Positions 60,825 to 64,000 of a stretch of 64,000 nucleotides of DNA are shown one piece after another. Within the stretch, counting starts at the first letter, position 1, and each line of letters starts with the position of its first letter. The DNA is from Fasciola hepatica (taxonomy: Eukaryota; Platyhelminthes; Trematoda; Plagiorchiida; Fasciolidae). The notes under the pieces are model-generated. The model had not been told where the DNA came from. It searched no databases and worked only from the letters and a program-made list of their open reading frames with translations. Both the position numbers and the translations under genes were made by a program. The stretch is from contig CANUEZ040000129.1 of the NCBI GenBank assembly GCA_948099385.1, positions 8,616,001 to 8,680,000 of the forward strand. The letters run 5' to 3'.

Positions 60825-63800
60825 TAAAAAATACTAAAGTCAATTAGATAGACCATTATCAGTGGTAATAATGTGCGTAGACAACAGAACAACATGATTT
60901 GATGGACGAGGAGGTTAAACTGCACGATAGTCAACCATCAGGCATGTTTGTCTTCCCGAAGACAGCGATTTTTCCGGCACCTGTCTACAGCTCGTTTTAT
61001 TGATGGCTTAGTAGTCACTTCCAATGCAATACTGAACAAATCTTTATTAGCCACTCAGAGTTGACAAAGGGGAACAGCCAAAAGAGGTTCGGGATGAAAA
61101 CTCTTGTTGCACTTCCTCCTTTTATTGTTAAGGTATCTACAAGCCCTCCAAAAGGGCTTCTTGGCTAATCAAGTTAGTCGGAATTAGAGTGATGCGATCT
61201 CCAGGTCTGTTATTTTCTAAGGTGGACATTTCACCACCCCCAAGCATCTTGATATAGCAGGAGTAAAAAATTGGTTTTTTCATGATAAATTTTCTGGATC
61301 TATCAAAGTTGCCGCAAGTCGTTTGTGTTTAGTTTTCCCTAATGTACAACGAAACACCTATGCGAACACATCCCTGAGCGCCATCGAGTTCGGCTGAAAT
61401 CCAGGGAAATCAAAGTTTTCGGGGAAATAAAGTATATATTACACCGGCCTGACATCAATCATGGTTCCAAATCAGCCACAACAATTACGGAATATTAGGG
61501 AGGGGGGGGGGAGTCATGGTCATTGACAAGGGACCTGAAAGTTCACGTCGCACGATGAATTATATCACGTATATTATACTCCTATATATACATATATATA
61601 TATGTCTTGTAGATGGGTGTGATCACTGCTTCTTTCCAGCTACTGCGGAAAGCTCCATCGTCAGCACATCGCTGAAAAAGGGAGGCATAATTTGGCATCA
61701 GTATGGTCAGTTTTATAACTGTTTTCTCCGGATGATAGTGAACTCAAAGTTCTGTGGACTCGATACATGCCACCACGACGATAAATTCACTCCCATAAGT
61801 CGCCATTGATGGGAACAAATTTTGGATTTGAACGAAAAATGAGGAATACAATCGCATTGAGGGGCGCATGGGAACGATACACTCAACTGTGAGTCTATTG
61901 AGTCGGCGTGATTTTGAAGCAAACGAAGTTGGCTACTGATGAGTAGTAAAAAACCGAAGATGAAAATGTTGAAGTCTTTGATAAGAAATATTTTCCGTTG
62001 ATTATTGCAAAATAATCCACACACGTCATACTTTAGTTTATGAAAACATATCTTCAAGAATAATATCAAAGCACACTTGCGGATTTATTTTAAAATAATA
62101 TGAATGCTAATCGATAAGATTCATCACAATCAGTAGTGAACAGATCCAGTAGTTACCGTTAAGAACGATTGTGTAGGGTAGGCTTTCCACGTGCGTCCAT
62201 GAGTGAGTTTCTCGAATGTACTTAACTCAGTTATAGAAAAATGAGGAATAATACCGTAGGATGCGATTTCTATTGGATTTAGGGGGTGAGCTTACCGCGC
62301 CTAATCGTTTCTCGTAGTCATACATTTAGGAGAAGTCACGAACCTTGATGTTATCCCAGCAGATATATACTGGATGCATGAAAATGGACCTAAGTACAAT
62401 AAGACACTTACAACTCTATTTGTTCTGACGTAGTTCCAAGTATTTGCATCACATCGGCAACCCCATGCGTTATGCTCAAACATGACTGTGATTTAGCGTG
62501 TAGGATGACTCCGTTTACTCATTGCATCACATAATGCTAATCAAGTGATCAAACTAATATCCGCAAAGCATTTTTTCTATGAGGTTAGACCTCTTTGGCT
62601 GCTTAGTGGCATATGAAATGACGTGAATTACTGTCAGTCTCAACTGGTGTTATGAATCATGGATGACCGGGGTGCAGAGAGCAAGTCAATTCTCTCTAAA
62701 ATTACTCCTCTTGTCTAACAAGAACAATTAATTCTCAGAGCAACCTTCGTAGAAAAAGAACAATATGCACAGTAGTCAGGCTCGAATGCTTTACTGCAAT
62801 AAGGTTAGCTCTGGCAATCTTACCGTTTGTACATCTTGAATTACTAGGTACGACACACTGGATCAATACTTATTACTCCCACTTATACAATCAAAATACA
62901 CTATAATAATAGTATGAATTCGTGTGCTGCAACAATGACAAAATGCCCAATAATATAGTTTCAAACAGTGTTAATTCCTCAATGTCAAAAGTCTCTTTGT
63001 TAGTAACCTGTAAGAGAGGGGCTAATAATGAGGACAAACTAACCCTGTGTGTTAAGTTACGTCAATTGGATTGAGAGCATGTTGCCTTACCTTGTTCGGT
63101 GCAAAAGCGATAAGAGGCAAGTGCGAGTGTGCTTTAAATTCGGCAGACCGATCTGACTGTTGATTTCCGAAGTGAATTAGTAATGATTCGATTCAGGGGA
63201 GATTATGAGTAAACTGCGCATATCCTAATGGGCTGGGTGTGTACACGCGACCTGTAATAGTACTTATTCTACGTTGGCCACAGGTATAAACTACTGCTAC
63301 CTTGATGTCCGTTGCGATGCCGACGTTTGACTGATATTCAACACCGATAATGTGGACAGGGGGAAGACATGTACGTAAGACCGTGCCTAGCCCGTTACCG
63401 TAAATATTTCGACGTGGCATCTTCGTAGGTTCACCTGGAAGGTCAAAGTGGAAAGCTCATCCCATACCACATTCACAGGAACTGGCGATCAGCACACCGG
63501 TACACTGCTCAACAAAGGTTGAAGACAAAGTGCGGTTCAAGTTAACCTGATGTTCGAGACTGTGAGCTGTCAAAAGATTCTCCTTCGAATTCGGATTTGC
63601 TAACTATAAGTTATAAATATGCGAATGTAGTAAAAACGTCAAAATAGGGGTGGTTTCGCTGCTTAAAACAAACAGTACACCAAAGTGGACGACAGATAGC
63701 TATAAGGAGAAATTGAATATTCTTATTTTATTCCGCAGTCATGCGTTGATAAACTGATGGTCAGAATAGTAGGTATCCAAAGTTCGCTTACTGTTTTGTA

Positions 63801-64000
63801 TTCGCAAGATGTATGACTTAAATGCGAGTTTACTACCTTATTGAAGTTATCAGAGCAATACTCTACAATACATACGATTTGTTTTGTTTCCAGTACGCAT
63901 ACTCATATATCAAAGAAAACAGTTTTCTCAAAGTATGCATTGTACTGTCGTTCATCTATGGCAAATTGAAGCAAAACTACTAGAAATGATCAGTGTAACT
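60823..64000. other. No gene recognised
   Basis: Contains a 10-base G run at 61502-61511 and a short imperfect (TA)n at about 61583-61603. ORFs of 60-118 residues (61516-61809 plus, 61713-62069 minus, 63193-63420 minus) show no motif and overlap one another or simple sequence. Confidence 0.45.

Noticed and set aside
61930..61985. CTGATGA followed by GAAA as another hammerhead
   Set aside because: No pairing for stem I or stem II and no cleavage triplet in the right place.

Overview
The window looks like repeat-rich nuclear DNA of a flatworm, most probably a digenean trematode of the schistosome type. Three things suggest this. A hammerhead-ribozyme satellite has the architecture of the schistosome Sm-alpha family. 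There is a decayed RTE/SR2-like non-LTR retrotransposon. There is a decayed Helitron. I find no intact protein-coding gene and no bacterial or viral gene. The organism is an inference from repeat families.

Layout: bases 1-408 are unique left flank. Bases 414-39669 are one tandem array of a 401/402-bp unit: two copies on the minus strand, a fold-back junction at 1154-1183, then 96 copies on the plus strand, 98 in all. Each unit carries, within about 140 bp and on one strand, a tRNA-like sequence (72 nt, CAC in the anticodon position, A-box and B-box present), then 3 nt later a hammerhead ribozyme (CTGATGA ... GAAA core, two-part stem I, palindromic stem III ACAGCTGT), then TTTT. This reads as a compact RNA polymerase III cassette making a tRNA-like/self-cleaving RNA. 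The array is flanked by a 13-bp direct repeat (409-421 and 39667-39679), which looks like a target-site duplication. Marker substitutions show higher-order repeats in two zones (2.5-10.5 kb and 28.6-34.2 kb).

To the right, 39.7-64 kb is a graveyard of old elements. It holds an RTE-type reverse transcriptase relic (about 41.13-43.34 kb, catalytic YADD reduced to YAFD), a Helitron Rep/helicase relic (44.518-48.16 kb), two hammerheads of a second sequence family in opposite orientations just behind the Helitron (48167-48213 minus, 48465-48519 plus), a degenerate hammerhead with unit-related flank at 56.7 kb, two tRNA-derived SINE-like fragments (51.9 and 54.1 kb), and microsatellites. The remaining stretches hold only short chance-length ORFs.

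The most interesting object is the tRNA-like plus hammerhead cassette amplified about 98-fold. Schistosome W chromosomes are known to carry hammerhead-bearing satellites, so a sex-chromosome location is possible, but the sequence alone cannot show it.
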